Of a stretch of 64,000 nucleotides of DNA, positions 1 to 7,787 are shown in pieces (position 1 is the stretch's first letter; each line of letters starts with the position of its first letter). The translations under genes were made by a program, and so were the position numbers. Where the stretch lies: the NCBI RefSeq assembly GCF_019510245.1, contig NZ_JAEKKT010000134.1, forward strand, positions 155,655 to 219,654, given 5' to 3'. The notes below the pieces were generated by a model that saw nothing but the letters and a program-made list of their open reading frames with translations, had not been told where the DNA came from and made no database searches. The DNA comes from Streptomyces sp. (GTDB taxonomy: Bacteria; Actinomycetota; Actinomycetes; Streptomycetales; Streptomycetaceae).

Positions 1-474
1 CGGGTCGTCATTCTTAGGACGTCTTCACATGGAGCGCAAAGGGCCTCGCTACTAGCTCGCTTCGTAGGATTTTGCGGCCCTCGCCAGGGGAGTGGGGTGC
101 ACCGGTCTGCTTTCCGTGACCGCTGGGGAGTTCTGGCGCCTCGTCAGATCCCGTATGTGCGAGCGCAACGGAGGAAAGCGCTCGCGGGGAGAGAGGGTGC
201 GCATCCGAGCGCGACGCATGGGTGCCTTAAACAGGACAAATCCCATTTGTCGACTGAGGGGTCTCTACTATCCGGCACGCCTAGATCCGGAACCGTTGTG
301 GCGGATGTCACGGAGTCGTGGTCCGGCCTGGCCGCGATGGGGCGCGCTTCGGCGGCGTCAGGCGACGCGACCGGCATGCATAGCTTGCGCCCCCGGGTAC
401 GGCGCCGGACCCCCCGCTCCGACGTAGCGTGAGCCCGTCGCCGTATGCCCGCCCCGCACCACCGGGAGTCCCAG
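1..474. other. Gene-less leading segment with one palindrome
   Basis: I see no convincing coding sequence here; the open frames are short, overlap each other and resemble no family I know. The only structured element is a perfect inverted repeat at 235-251 (GACAAAT, CCC, ATTTGTC), which is AT-rich against its surroundings and could be an operator. It lies about 225 bases upstream of the first recognisable gene, so its target is unknown. Confidence 0.4.
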
Positions 475-819
475 GTGGCCCGCTCCGAAGCCCGCGTCCC
501 CGCCGACCGCCCCGCCCGCTACGCCAAGCAGCTCGCCTCGCACCTGGGCCGCCGCTCGCAGACCAGCTGGGACGAGGAGACCGGCACCGGCGGCATCGTG
601 TTCCAGAACGGCACCGGCACCCTCACCGCGGCCGAGGACGCCCTGCTGCTCACCGTGGAGACCGACCCCGAGAACCTCGAGGTCCTGGAGGGTGTCGTCG
701 GCCGGCACCTGGTCCGCTTCGGCACCCGTGACGAACTCGTCGTCGCCTGGCACCGCGACAACGGCGAACCGGGCGCCGTCCAGCGCAACGCCGAGGATCC
801 CGCCCCCCACGCCCACTGA
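475..819 (+). CDS. DUF2218 domain protein
   Basis: A small soluble protein of about 114 residues that matches the DUF2218 family along its length. It opens with the family's RSEA..P...PARYAKQL segment and ends with the conserved VVGRHLVRFG..DELVVAW block. The GTG at 475 is chosen because GGGAG at 464-468 sits 6 bases upstream; an ATG at 445 has no ribosome binding site and adds residues atypical for the family. The biochemical role of the family is not known to me; homologues often sit near metal-uptake genes, but no such partner is present here. It runs tail-to-tail with the lipoprotein gene, only one base apart. Confidence 0.85.
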   Translation: MARSEARVPADRPARYAKQLASHLGRRSQTSWDEETGTGGIVFQNGTGTLTAAEDALLLTVETDPENLEVLEGVVGRHLVRFGTRDELVVAWHRDNGEPGAVQRNAEDPAPHAH

Positions 820-820
820 C

Positions 821-1630
821 CTAGTCGAACTGGCTCGGCAGCGGTGCCGGGGTCTTGCCGGACAGCACGTCCTTGAGGCGCGCGGCGCCGTTCTGCAGGG
901 CCAGGGCGGTGCTGTCGTGGTCGACGCCCGAGAGGCCGCCGTTGGTGACCGCGGCTCCGGAGGCGCCGACGCGCAGCGCCGCGACGTCGAGGGTGGTCGT
1001 GGCGGGCTGCCCGTTCGAGGTGCCCTGGACGGTGACCGTGAGCGCCGCCAACTCGTCGCCCACCTTGGGTGGTTCCTTGTACTCGACGACCTGCACCGTC
1101 CGCTTGCTGCCGTCCGAGGCGGTGGCCGAGAACTGGTTGCACTCCGTGGGGAGGTTCTTCAGCCACTTGATGGTGGCCTCCATGGTCGCCTGGCCGTAGT
1201 CGCCGACCTGGTACAGCAGCCGGGAGTCCTCCGAGGTGAAGCCGCGCAGCCCGGAGGCGCCGGTGGCGCGGCCCAGCAGGGTGTCGGAGTAGAGGCCGTC
1301 CAGCAGCCGCTGGCAGTCGGCGGCGTCCGACTTGGCGCCGAGGAACTCGGCGACGTCGACCTTCCCGACCAGCATCTGGTTGCGCCAGGTGGCCGCGTCG
1401 TTGGCCAGCTGCCAGTCGTCCTCGATGTCGGCGGGTGTGATCAGCGCGGCCTGCGCCCCGGGGCCGGTGAGGGCGGGGGTCCGCGACGGGGTCGGGGAGC
1501 GTTCGGCGGCGAGCGAGACGGCCGCGGCCTCGGGGGAGCCGCTGCCGTCCGAACAGGCCGCCGTGGCGAGCAGGGTCCCCGCCGCCAGGGCCGTGGCGAG
1601 CACACGCGCGGGTCGGGACGGACGGGTCAT
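821..1630 (-). CDS. Putative secreted lipoprotein
   Basis: A protein of about 269 residues with a lipoprotein signal: basic N-terminus (MTRPSRPAR), hydrophobic stretch, then a lipobox ending A-A-C around residue 25. A Ser/Ala/Pro-rich linker (residues 26-55) precedes a domain rich in charged residues and beta-type segments. The downstream part resembles actinobacterial lipoproteins of unknown function that have a sensor-domain-like fold; I cannot name the ligand. The ATG at 1630 is preferred over a longer frame reaching 1738, because it places the signal peptide at the true N-terminus. It is expected on the outer face of the membrane. Confidence 0.8.
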   Translation of the reverse strand: MTRPSRPARVLATALAAGTLLATAACSDGSGSPEAAAVSLAAERSPTPSRTPALTGPGAQAALITPADIEDDWQLANDAATWRNQMLVGKVDVAEFLGAKSDAADCQRLLDGLYSDTLLGRATGASGLRGFTSEDSRLLYQVGDYGQATMEATIKWLKNLPTECNQFSATASDGSKRTVQVVEYKEPPKVGDELAALTVTVQGTSNGQPATTTLDVAALRVGASGAAVTNGGLSGVDHDSTALALQNGAARLKDVLSGKTPAPLPSQFD

Positions 1631-1789
1631 CGCGACTGCCTCCTCGGGAACGCGGTACGTCACGCGGCGGACGGCGCCGGTGCGCCCCGTGCGCCGGACG
1701 ACGCCGGACGACGTCGCTGCGTCCCTCCACGCCACCACCGGCCGCCTGCGCCGACCACCCGCACGTGGCCATTCGGGTGAGCGCCGTGA

Positions 1790-2041
1790 TCATGTCGCCG
1801 TGATCCGCACCCGCCTGCTGCCGCAGCGTGGGCACACCGCGTCCGTGAGCGGCGACGGCACGGCCCGCCCGGCCTCGTCGACGTACTCCAGGGTGCTCTG
1901 CAGCTCCGGGTCGGCGAGCGGGTCGGTGAAGAACACCGCCTGGAAGGCCGCCGTCCAGGCGTGCCCGCACCGCCCGCAGCGGAAAGCGAAGGTCTCGGGC
2001 ACGGCGCCCGGCACCGGCCCGGGACCCGGGGGCTCGGTCAT
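1790..2041 (-). CDS. Small zinc-ribbon protein
   Basis: An 83-residue protein with two CxxC knuckles, CGRC near residue 22 and CPRC near residue 70, which together should bind one zinc ion. The Pro/Gly-rich N-terminus is probably disordered. The ATG has a good upstream site (AGGAGCCGGAGCCG). No enzymatic domain is visible, and I cannot assign a role beyond a structural zinc ribbon. It is the last gene before the divergent sulfur-related leader at 2202, separated by a GC-rich 160-base region. Confidence 0.7.
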   Translation of the reverse strand: MTEPPGPGPVPGAVPETFAFRCGRCGHAWTAAFQAVFFTDPLADPELQSTLEYVDEAGRAVPSPLTDAVCPRCGSRRVRITAT

Positions 2042-2201
2042 CGGCTCCGGCTCCTGTCACTCGGCCTCCGCCACCAGCGCACCGCCCCGGCCGGCCGGCG
2101 GCAAGCCGGGGCCGGGTGTCCCAGGCGTGGACGCCCCCTTGACGCCGGACGGAGGCCGATCGACACTCCAGGTGGGAATCCTAGTGAAAAGGTAGGGAAA
2201 G
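2042..2201. promoter_or_regulatory. Promoter region of the first Cys leader
   Basis: A TTGACG-like -35 lies near 2140. Just before the leader start the sequence reads CCTAGTGAAAAGGTAGGG (2180-2197), a short dyad with CCTA and TAGG arms that also supplies a GGTAGGG ribosome site for the ATG at 2202. A repressor-type role for the dyad is inference only. Confidence 0.35.
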
Positions 2202-2333
2202 ATGGGTCGCCTGCGCACGCTCACCGGCAGACACCGCCGTGAGAGCCCCGCGCCCCGGACGGCGCCCCTGCTCACCTCCCGCCGCCACATCGACCTGCTG
2301 CGGATGTGCGGCGCCACCGGCCGCAGAGGCTGA
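2202..2333 (+). CDS. Putative Cys-type leader peptide 1
   Basis: A 43-codon reading frame with ATG at 2202. Its C-terminal part reads TSRRHIDLLRMCGATGRRG, matching the R-H-x-D-L-x-R motif of the short leader peptides that precede sulfur genes across Streptomyces. One Cys codon follows the motif. The frame ends 144 bases before the glutathione-transferase-like gene. Right after the stop are mutually exclusive stems: 2336-2342 with 2360-2366, or 2345-2350 with 2358-2363. This is the layout expected of a translation-coupled attenuator responding to cysteine supply. The peptide itself probably has no function. Confidence 0.75.
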   Translation: MGRLRTLTGRHRRESPAPRTAPLLTSRRHIDLLRMCGATGRRG

Positions 2334-2477
2334 GCGCGCCCGATCCCGGCCACAGGAGCCGGGCGCCCACCCGCCGGTCATCGCCACGGCCCTCATCGCC
2401 ACGGCCCACCGCCGAACCACCGACGAACGCTTCCGCCGCGCGTACGTCCGCGCGCCCGCCCGCCCCCGGGGAGACGC

Positions 2478-3350
2478 ATGTCCATCACACCACTCGCCGC
2501 CCTGCCGTCCGTCCGCACCGCCCCCGCCTTCCGGGGCCGCATCGGCCGCGACGCACGCAGCGGCCACTACGCCGTGCCGCGCCGCTACCGGCTGCACCTG
2601 TCCACCGCCTGTCCCGACGGCCTCCGGATCGCCGTCGGGCACAGCCTGCTGGCCCTGGACGACTGTTGTCCCGTCACCTTCCTGTCCGCCGTCCCGGACT
2701 GTCCCGACGGCAGCCACGCCGTGCTGCGCCCGTTGTACGAGGCCAGCGCGCACCGCTACTCGGGACCGGCCCTGGCGCCGGTGTTCAGCGACGGCTGGTC
2801 CGGCAGGATCGTCAGCACCCACGGCCGGGACATCCTGCGCGACCTGGACCGGCACTTCGGTGACGGCGTCGCCCGGCTCTACCCGTGCGGCGCCGAAGCC
2901 GAGATCGAGGCCGTCGAGCGGCTGTGCTCGGAGGGCATCGAGCAGGCCGCCCAGCATGCCGGGCGCGCCGGCGGCGACCCGGAGGCGCTGGAGGTGCTGC
3001 TCGCCACCCTGCACGAGCTGGAACTTCGGCTGACCGGGGTGGAGTTCCTGGTCGGCGGGCAACTCACGGCAGCCGACGTCGAGTTGTGGGTGGCCCTGGT
3101 GCAACTCGACACCGTGCACCGCAACCACCTGGACGCCGCCGCCGTGCACGCCGTCGCCGGCCATCCGGTGGTGTGGGCCTACGCCCGCCGGCTGGCCGCC
3201 CACCCGGCCTTCGGCGCCCACCTCGACCTCGACGGCATCGCCCGCCGCCACCACGGCCGTTGCCAGGGCCTGGAAGCCGCCGGCGCGGCCGTCCAGATCC
3301 TGGACTGGGCCGGCCACGCGGCAGACGCTCCCCGCGGTTCCCGCAGGTGA
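2478..3350 (+). CDS. Glutathionyl-hydroquinone reductase-like GST
   Basis: A 290-residue cytoplasmic protein resembling the omega/Xi class of glutathione transferases. The N-terminal half carries YRLHLSTACPDG, aligning with the thioredoxin-fold active-site Cys (usually ACPWA). The C-terminal helical domain carries FLVGGQLTAADVELWVALVQ, typical of these reductases. At 290 residues it is slightly shorter than the usual 320-330. Streptomyces make mycothiol rather than glutathione, so the real thiol partner may differ. The Cys leader upstream places it under sulfur control, which suggests thiol-dependent processing of a sulfur compound, but the substrate is unknown. Confidence 0.75.
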   Translation: MSITPLAALPSVRTAPAFRGRIGRDARSGHYAVPRRYRLHLSTACPDGLRIAVGHSLLALDDCCPVTFLSAVPDCPDGSHAVLRPLYEASAHRYSGPALAPVFSDGWSGRIVSTHGRDILRDLDRHFGDGVARLYPCGAEAEIEAVERLCSEGIEQAAQHAGRAGGDPEALEVLLATLHELELRLTGVEFLVGGQLTAADVELWVALVQLDTVHRNHLDAAAVHAVAGHPVVWAYARRLAAHPAFGAHLDLDGIARRHHGRCQGLEAAGAAVQILDWAGHAADAPRGSRR

Positions 3351-3385
3351 GAGCGGCCCGAACCGTTTCGCCAGTCGGACAGGCG

Positions 3386-3416
3386 TTGACATTCGTTCGG
3401 GCAACTGCGTTACTTA
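3386..3416 (+). promoter_or_regulatory. Promoter of the riboswitch/ABC importer operon
   Basis: A perfect TTGACA -35 at 3386-3391 is followed after 18-19 bases by TTACTT/TACTTA at 3410-3416. Transcription from here would start near 3423, just before the SAM-IV element, giving an untranslated leader of about 165 bases ahead of the leader peptide. Confidence 0.55.
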
Positions 3417-3427
3417 CGGACCAGAAC

Positions 3428-3550
3428 GGTCAAGAGCGTCAGCATCAAGCCCTGGCTTGCTGACCGGCAACCCTCGCATCGCGGTGGGGTGCCCCAGGTG
3501 ACGACCGGACCGACGACGTTTCGGCAAGCGACGATTCGGTAAGCGCGAGT
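3428..3550 (+). ncRNA. SAM-IV-type riboswitch
   Basis: The segment closely follows the actinobacterial SAM-IV aptamer as I remember it from the Mycobacterium example. GGTC (3428-3431) and GACC (3503-3506) close the core, GTCAGC (3438-3443) pairs perfectly with GCTGAC (3459-3464), and the loops carry AAGCCC and CTTGCT. CCGGCAACCCTC, GCGGTGGGGTGCCCC and a distal TTCGGCAAGCG follow. The distal strand occurs twice (3520-3530 and 3535-3545, one mismatch). SAM-IV elements sense S-adenosylmethionine and normally switch off sulfur genes. It lies directly upstream of a Cys leader peptide and an ABC importer. Confidence 0.85.
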
Positions 3551-3588
3551 GCCCCTCGGGGCCGGCACGACAGTGACAGGTGACGGAC

Positions 3589-3747
3589 ATGTACGCAGCT
3601 TCCAGGACGGCCCAGCGCCGCGCCGACGGCTGCGTACGCCCGTACCCGAGCCCGCTCGTCGCCGACCGCGCCGTCGACCTGCTCCGTGTCAACAGCGCCC
3701 TGTGTAGCGCGTGTACCGCACCGGGCCGTGCCCGCTGTCGGGTCTGA
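3589..3747 (+). CDS. Putative Cys-type leader peptide 2
   Basis: A 52-codon frame with ATG at 3589 behind GACAGGTGACGG. Its centre reads RAVDLLRVNSALCSAC, the same D-L-L-R signature as the other two leaders but followed by two closely spaced Cys codons (TGT, TGT); a third TGT comes 8 codons later. It lies 40-160 bases downstream of the riboswitch and 190 bases before the permease gene. This arrangement suggests that ribosome progress over the Cys codons controls the hairpins that follow. Assignment rests on the motif and position; no homologue search was possible. Confidence 0.75.
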   Translation: MYAASRTAQRRADGCVRPYPSPLVADRAVDLLRVNSALCSACTAPGRARCRV

Positions 3748-3796
3748 CCAGGCTTCTCCGCCGCCTCCCCGCAGCCTCGCACCCCAGCGTTCCCGT

Positions 3797-3920
3797 CGGC
3801 ACACCGGCCGCCCGGTGTGCCGCCGTCCGCCCAGCCCCCGTGCCCGCGCGCCCCCGCGCACCGATCCGTGCCCGAACACGGCCCGGTGCGCGGCCCCCGC
3901 CGTGGGACACGTGGGTGTCC
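3797..3920 (+). promoter_or_regulatory. Hairpin cluster (candidate attenuator)
   Basis: Three stem-loops lie between leader peptide 2 and the permease start. The first is a perfect 11-bp stem at 3797-3822 (arms CGGCACACCGG and CCGGTGTGCCG, loop CCGC). The second is a 9-bp stem, 3855-3863 with 3884-3892, enclosing a 5-bp inner stem. The third is a 6-bp stem at 3905-3920. None has a T-tract, which is usual for Streptomyces terminators. They could terminate transcription or hide the permease ribosome site (GGAG, 3930-3933). Confidence 0.55.
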
Positions 3921-3939
3921 GACTCCGCCGGAGCCCGCC

Positions 3940-4923
3940 ATGAGTGAACCCCCAGGCGCCACGATCGCCGCCCCCGAGGCACCACCCGCCGCCGACGAAC
4001 CGTCAGAACCCCTCGCCGCACAGCGCGTTCTGCCGCTGCGCAGGCCGGGACGGCGGATCGCCACCGCCGTCGCCCTGGTCCTCGTCGCCCAGTTCGCCCA
4101 CGGACTGGTGACCAACCCCTTCTACCAGTGGGACCGCTTCGGCTACTGGTTCCTGCGCCCGACCATCCTCGACGGACTGGTCATCACCCTCGAAGTCACC
4201 GCCTACAGCGCGGTCCTGGGCCTCCTCGGCGGCATCCTGCTCGCTCTGGCCCGGCTCTCGAAGAGCCCGGTCCTGCGCGCGGTGAGCTGGACCTACGTGT
4301 GGGCGCTGCGCTCCGTCCCGCTCATCGTGGTCCTGCTCTTCCTCTACAACTTCAGCGCCCTGTACAAGACGTTGAGCATCGGCGTCCCCTTCGGTCCCGC
4401 CTTCTTCTCCTTCGACGAGTCGAAGCTCGCCACCGACATGGCCGTCGCCGTCGTCGGCCTCAGCCTCAACGAGGCCGCCTACGCGGCCGAGGTGGTGCGC
4501 GGCGGCATCCTCTCCGTGGACCAGGGCCAGCACGAGGCCGCCGCCGCGCTCGGCCTGCCCAAGGGCTACCAGTTCCGGAAGATCGTGTTCCCGCAGGCCC
4601 TCCGGTCCATCACCCCGAACTACGTCAACCAGCTGATCGGCCTGATCAAGAGCACCTCGCTGGTCTTCTACGTCTCGCTGCTCGACCTGTTCGGCTCCGC
4701 GCAGAGCATGGGCTCCACCTACCCCGGCGACATCGTGCCGCTGCTCCTGGTGGTGACCGTCTGGTACCTGATCCTGACCAGCATCGTCTCCGTGATCCAG
4801 TTCTACGTCGAGCGGCACTACGCCCGCGGCGCCACCCGCACACTGCCCCCGACCCCCTTCCAGAAGCTGCGCACCGGCCTCACCGACCTGCGCGCCCGCA
4901 TCCGCCGGGAGGCCGCGGTATGA
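3940..4923 (+). CDS. Polar amino-acid-type ABC permease
   Basis: A 327-residue inner-membrane protein of the His/Glu/Gln/Arg/opine permease family. After a 40-residue Pro/Ala-rich cytoplasmic tail come about five to six membrane segments. The EAA loop (HEAAAALGLPKGYQFRKIVF) around residues 200-220 contacts the ATPase. The ATG at 3940 is chosen for its GGAG site and because it removes non-protein-like upstream sequence. The gene overlaps the ATPase start by 4 bases (ATGA). Riboswitch and Cys leader upstream point to a sulfur amino acid such as cystine or a methionine derivative; the substrate is inference. Confidence 0.9.
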   Translation: MSEPPGATIAAPEAPPAADEPSEPLAAQRVLPLRRPGRRIATAVALVLVAQFAHGLVTNPFYQWDRFGYWFLRPTILDGLVITLEVTAYSAVLGLLGGILLALARLSKSPVLRAVSWTYVWALRSVPLIVVLLFLYNFSALYKTLSIGVPFGPAFFSFDESKLATDMAVAVVGLSLNEAAYAAEVVRGGILSVDQGQHEAAAALGLPKGYQFRKIVFPQALRSITPNYVNQLIGLIKSTSLVFYVSLLDLFGSAQSMGSTYPGDIVPLLLVVTVWYLILTSIVSVIQFYVERHYARGATRTLPPTPFQKLRTGLTDLRARIRREAAV

Positions 4924-5708
4924 CCGTCACCGACACCCTGGAGACGGCGCCCGCCGCCCTGGAGATCCACGGCGTCCACAAGTGGTACGGCGCCCACCGC
5001 GTCCTCGGCGGCATCGACCTGACCATCCGTCCCGGCGAGGTCACCGTCGTCCTCGGCCCGTCCGGCTCCGGCAAGTCCACCCTCCTGCGGGTCATCAACC
5101 ACCTGGAGAAGCCCGAGCGCGGGCACGTCAGCATCAACGGCGAGCCGATCGGCGTGAAGCGGCACGGGGAGCAGCTGAAGGAACTGAGCGAGCGCGCCAT
5201 CCTGGCCCAGCGCGGCCGGATCGGCTTCGTCTTCCAGAACTTCAACCTCTTCCCGCACCTGACCGTGCTGGACAACGTGGCCGCCGCCCCGGTCGCCACC
5301 GGAAAGCTCACGAAGCCCGAGTCACAGGCCCTGGCCAAGGAACTCCTGGAACGGGTCGGCCTCGGCGAGCGCATCGGCGCCTACCCCCGGCAGCTCTCCG
5401 GCGGCCAGCAGCAGCGCGTCGCCATCGCCCGCGCCCTCGCCCTGCGCCCCGGCGTCATCCTCTTCGACGAGCCCACCTCCGCCCTGGACCCCGAACTCGT
5501 CGGTGAGGTCCTCGCCGTCATCAAGGACCTGGCGACCAGCGGCACCACCCTCGTCATCGTCACCCACGAGATCGGCTTCGCCCGCGAGATCGCCGACCGG
5601 GTCGTCTTCATCGACGGCGGCCGGATCGTCGAGCAGGGCCCGCCCTCCGAGGTCCTCGACAACCCGCAGCACGAGCGGACCAGGGACTTCCTCAGCAAGG
5701 TCCTCTGA
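4920..5708 (+). CDS. Polar amino-acid-type ABC ATPase
   Basis: A 262-residue ATP-binding subunit. It shows Walker A GPSGSGKST near residue 45, a Q-loop in FVFQNFNLFPHLTVL, the signature LSGGQQQRVAIARAL near residue 160, Walker B VILFDEPTSALDPE and the switch His in IVTHE. These are diagnostic of the GlnQ/HisP type. It starts inside the stop of the permease gene (ATGA), so translation is coupled. It energises import with the permease and the lipoprotein at 5765. An insertion after the Q-loop-proximal strand (GVKRHGEQLKELSERAI) is common in the actinobacterial branch. Confidence 0.93.
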   Translation: MTVTDTLETAPAALEIHGVHKWYGAHRVLGGIDLTIRPGEVTVVLGPSGSGKSTLLRVINHLEKPERGHVSINGEPIGVKRHGEQLKELSERAILAQRGRIGFVFQNFNLFPHLTVLDNVAAAPVATGKLTKPESQALAKELLERVGLGERIGAYPRQLSGGQQQRVAIARALALRPGVILFDEPTSALDPELVGEVLAVIKDLATSGTTLVIVTHEIGFAREIADRVVFIDGGRIVEQGPPSEVLDNPQHERTRDFLSKVL

Positions 5709-5764
5709 ACCCCTTTCACCCACCCCTTTCCCACCCCGTTCACGCAACACGAAGGATTACAGCC

Positions 5765-6790
5765 ATGCCCACGCTCCTCACCCGACGCAGCCTGATCAGA
5801 GGCATCACCGCGGCGACCGCGGTCGCCACCCTCGCCACCGGGCTCGCCGCCTGCGGGGGCGACAGCGACGCGGCCACCACCACCTCCGCCGCGAAGAGCG
5901 GCGAGGTCGTCATAGGGCAGGTCTCCAACGGCGCCGCCACCCAGACCACGATCAAGGTCGCCGAGGTCAAGTCCATCAGCGCCGAACTGCCCGCCTCCGT
6001 CAAGAAGAGCGGCAAGCTGGTCATCGCCGAGGGCGCGCTGCCCGCCGGGTTCCCGCCGCTGGCCTTCGTGGGCAGCGACCAGAAGACCCTCACCGGCTCC
6101 GAGCCCGACCTCGGCCGTCTGGTCGCCGCGGTCTTCGGCCTCAAGCCCGAGATCAGGAACGCCACCTGGGAGAACATGTTCGTCGGTATCGACAGCGGCA
6201 AGGTCGACGTGGCCTTCTCCAACGTCACCGACACCGAAGAGCGCAAGAAGAAGTACGAGTTCGCCTCCTACCGGCAGGACAACCTCGCCTTCACCGTGCC
6301 GAAGAAGAGCACCTGGAACTTCGACGGCAACTACCAGAACCTGGCGGGCAAGACCGTCTCCGTGAGCGCCGGCACCAACCAGGAGAAGATCCTCCTGGAG
6401 TGGAAGAAGAAGCTGGAGAGCGAGGGCAAGAAGCTCACCGTCAAGTACTTCCAGGACAGCAACAGCGTCTACCTGGCCCTGTCCAGCGGCAAGATCGACG
6501 CCTACCTCGGCCCCAACCCCGGCATCGCGTACCACAACAAGCAGACCGCGGACACGCCCAACGCCACCCGCACCGCCGGCACCTCCTCCGGCGCCGGCGC
6601 GAGCCTGCAGGGCCTGATCGCGGCCACCGCGAAGAAGGACAGCGGGCTGGCCAAGCCGCTCGCCGACGCCATCAACTACCTGATCAAGAACGGCCAGTAC
6701 GCCAAGTGGCTCAAGGCCTACAACCTCTCCAACGAAGCGGTCGCCAAGTCCGAGGTCAACCCGCCCGGACTGCCGCTCGACAACTCGTGA
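5765..6790 (+). CDS. ABC transporter substrate-binding lipoprotein
   Basis: A 341-residue family-3-type solute-binding protein. The N-terminus has an Arg pair (TRRSLIRG), a hydrophobic stretch and a lipobox LAAC near residue 30, so it is anchored outside the membrane. The mature part has the periplasmic-binding fold of polar amino acid receptors: KLVIAEGALPAGFPPLAFVG, GSEPDLGRLVAAVFGL, and VDVAFSNVTDTEERKKKYEF. It lies 56 bases after the ATPase with an AAGGA site. It should deliver the sulfur substrate to the permease pair; which compound is unknown. Confidence 0.9.
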   Translation: MPTLLTRRSLIRGITAATAVATLATGLAACGGDSDAATTTSAAKSGEVVIGQVSNGAATQTTIKVAEVKSISAELPASVKKSGKLVIAEGALPAGFPPLAFVGSDQKTLTGSEPDLGRLVAAVFGLKPEIRNATWENMFVGIDSGKVDVAFSNVTDTEERKKKYEFASYRQDNLAFTVPKKSTWNFDGNYQNLAGKTVSVSAGTNQEKILLEWKKKLESEGKKLTVKYFQDSNSVYLALSSGKIDAYLGPNPGIAYHNKQTADTPNATRTAGTSSGAGASLQGLIAATAKKDSGLAKPLADAINYLIKNGQYAKWLKAYNLSNEAVAKSEVNPPGLPLDNS

Positions 6791-6836
6791 CCACCCGCAC
6801 CGGCACGCCCGTCGACCTGGGAAGGACTCCGCCTCC

Positions 6837-7586
6837 GTGACCGTCCAGACCGACTTCCGCGGAGGCGGAGCCCCTCTCACCCCCGACACCACCCCCCTCG
6901 ACAACGCCGTCTGGTCCGCTCTCACCGGACCGCACGCCCGTCTCGCGGAGAGGTTCGGCCGAGCGGCCCGCTATCCCGACGACATCTACGCCTACGCGGC
7001 TCTCGCCGATGCCTCCGACCCGGCCGCCTGGGCCGACCTGCACACGCTCGTCGGCCCCGGGACGACGGTGAAGATCAAGCCCGTCGAACAGGCACCGCCG
7101 CCCGGCTGGGAGGTGGTCGGCGGCGGGACCGGCGTCCAGTTCGTCGACACGGCACTGCGGGCCGAGCCCGCCCCCGAGGCGGTTCGGCTCGGGCCGGACG
7201 ACGTGCCCGAGATACTTGAGCTGGTCGCCCGCACCGAGCCCGGCCCGTTCCGCACCCGGACCGTCGAGATGGGCACCTATCTCGGCATCCGGCACCACGG
7301 CCGGCTGATCGCCATGGCCGGGGAGAGGTTGCGTGTTCCCGGCTGGACGGAGATCAGTGCCGTCTGCGCCGACCCGGAGTACCGGGGCAGGGGGCTTGCC
7401 ACCCGCCTCGTCCGCGCGGTCGCCGCCGGTATCCGGGAGCGCGGCGACACCCCGTTCCTGCACGCGGCCCCCAGCAACGCGAACGCCATCCGGCTCTACG
7501 AGTCGATCGGCTTCACAGAACGGCTGCGCGGCCGGACCCTGCTGGTGCGCAGCCAGGGAACAACCACGGGCGCCGGTCTGTTGTGA
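6837..7586 (+). CDS. GNAT family N-acetyltransferase
   Basis: A 249-residue protein with a C-terminal FR47-like acetyltransferase domain. The acetyl-CoA loop reads RGRGLATRLVRAVAAGI near residues 183-199, and the usual C-terminal NANAIRLYESIGF motif follows. The N-terminal 110 residues are less conserved. The GTG at 6837 has an AAGGA site 10 bases upstream. It follows the importer by 46 bases and is probably in the same operon, so it may acetylate the imported compound or a thiol; that is inference. Confidence 0.85.
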   Translation: MTVQTDFRGGGAPLTPDTTPLDNAVWSALTGPHARLAERFGRAARYPDDIYAYAALADASDPAAWADLHTLVGPGTTVKIKPVEQAPPPGWEVVGGGTGVQFVDTALRAEPAPEAVRLGPDDVPEILELVARTEPGPFRTRTVEMGTYLGIRHHGRLIAMAGERLRVPGWTEISAVCADPEYRGRGLATRLVRAVAAGIRERGDTPFLHAAPSNANAIRLYESIGFTERLRGRTLLVRSQGTTTGAGLL

Positions 7587-7629
7587 GTCACGACGAGATG
7601 CACACCGAGCAGGCCGGGAGGTGCGGGAC

Positions 7630-7725
7630 GTGACACGTGTCCTCAGCCCCGGCCGCCGTACCGTCCTGCACTCCCGGCCGCACATCGACCTGCTGCGCGT
7701 GGCCGGCGCGCTCTGTTGTTCCTGA
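7630..7725 (+). CDS. Putative Cys-type leader peptide 3
   Basis: A 31-codon frame starting with GTG at 7630 behind GGGAGG. It ends RPHIDLLRVAGALCCS, with two consecutive Cys codons (TGT TGT, 7714-7719) just before the stop. It is the clearest of the three leaders in this block. Downstream, CGCGCC (7737-7742) can pair either with GGCGCG at 7752-7757 or with GGCGCG at 7705-7710 inside the leader. The monooxygenase gene starts 62 bases later. The set-up fits cysteine-responsive attenuation, known in mycobacteria from related Cys-rich upstream frames. Confidence 0.8.
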   Translation: MTRVLSPGRRTVLHSRPHIDLLRVAGALCCS

Positions 7726-7787
7726 CTTTCCTCCGCCGCGCCCCATCCTCCGGCGCGCCCTCGTACGGACCTCAGGAAGGCACCACT

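Noticed and set aside
2181..3404. Long minus-strand frame opposite the GST-like gene
   Set aside because: It is rich in Gly/Ala/Val/Gln with no family resemblance, and mirrors the codon bias of the real plus-strand gene. Such antisense frames are normal in high-GC DNA.
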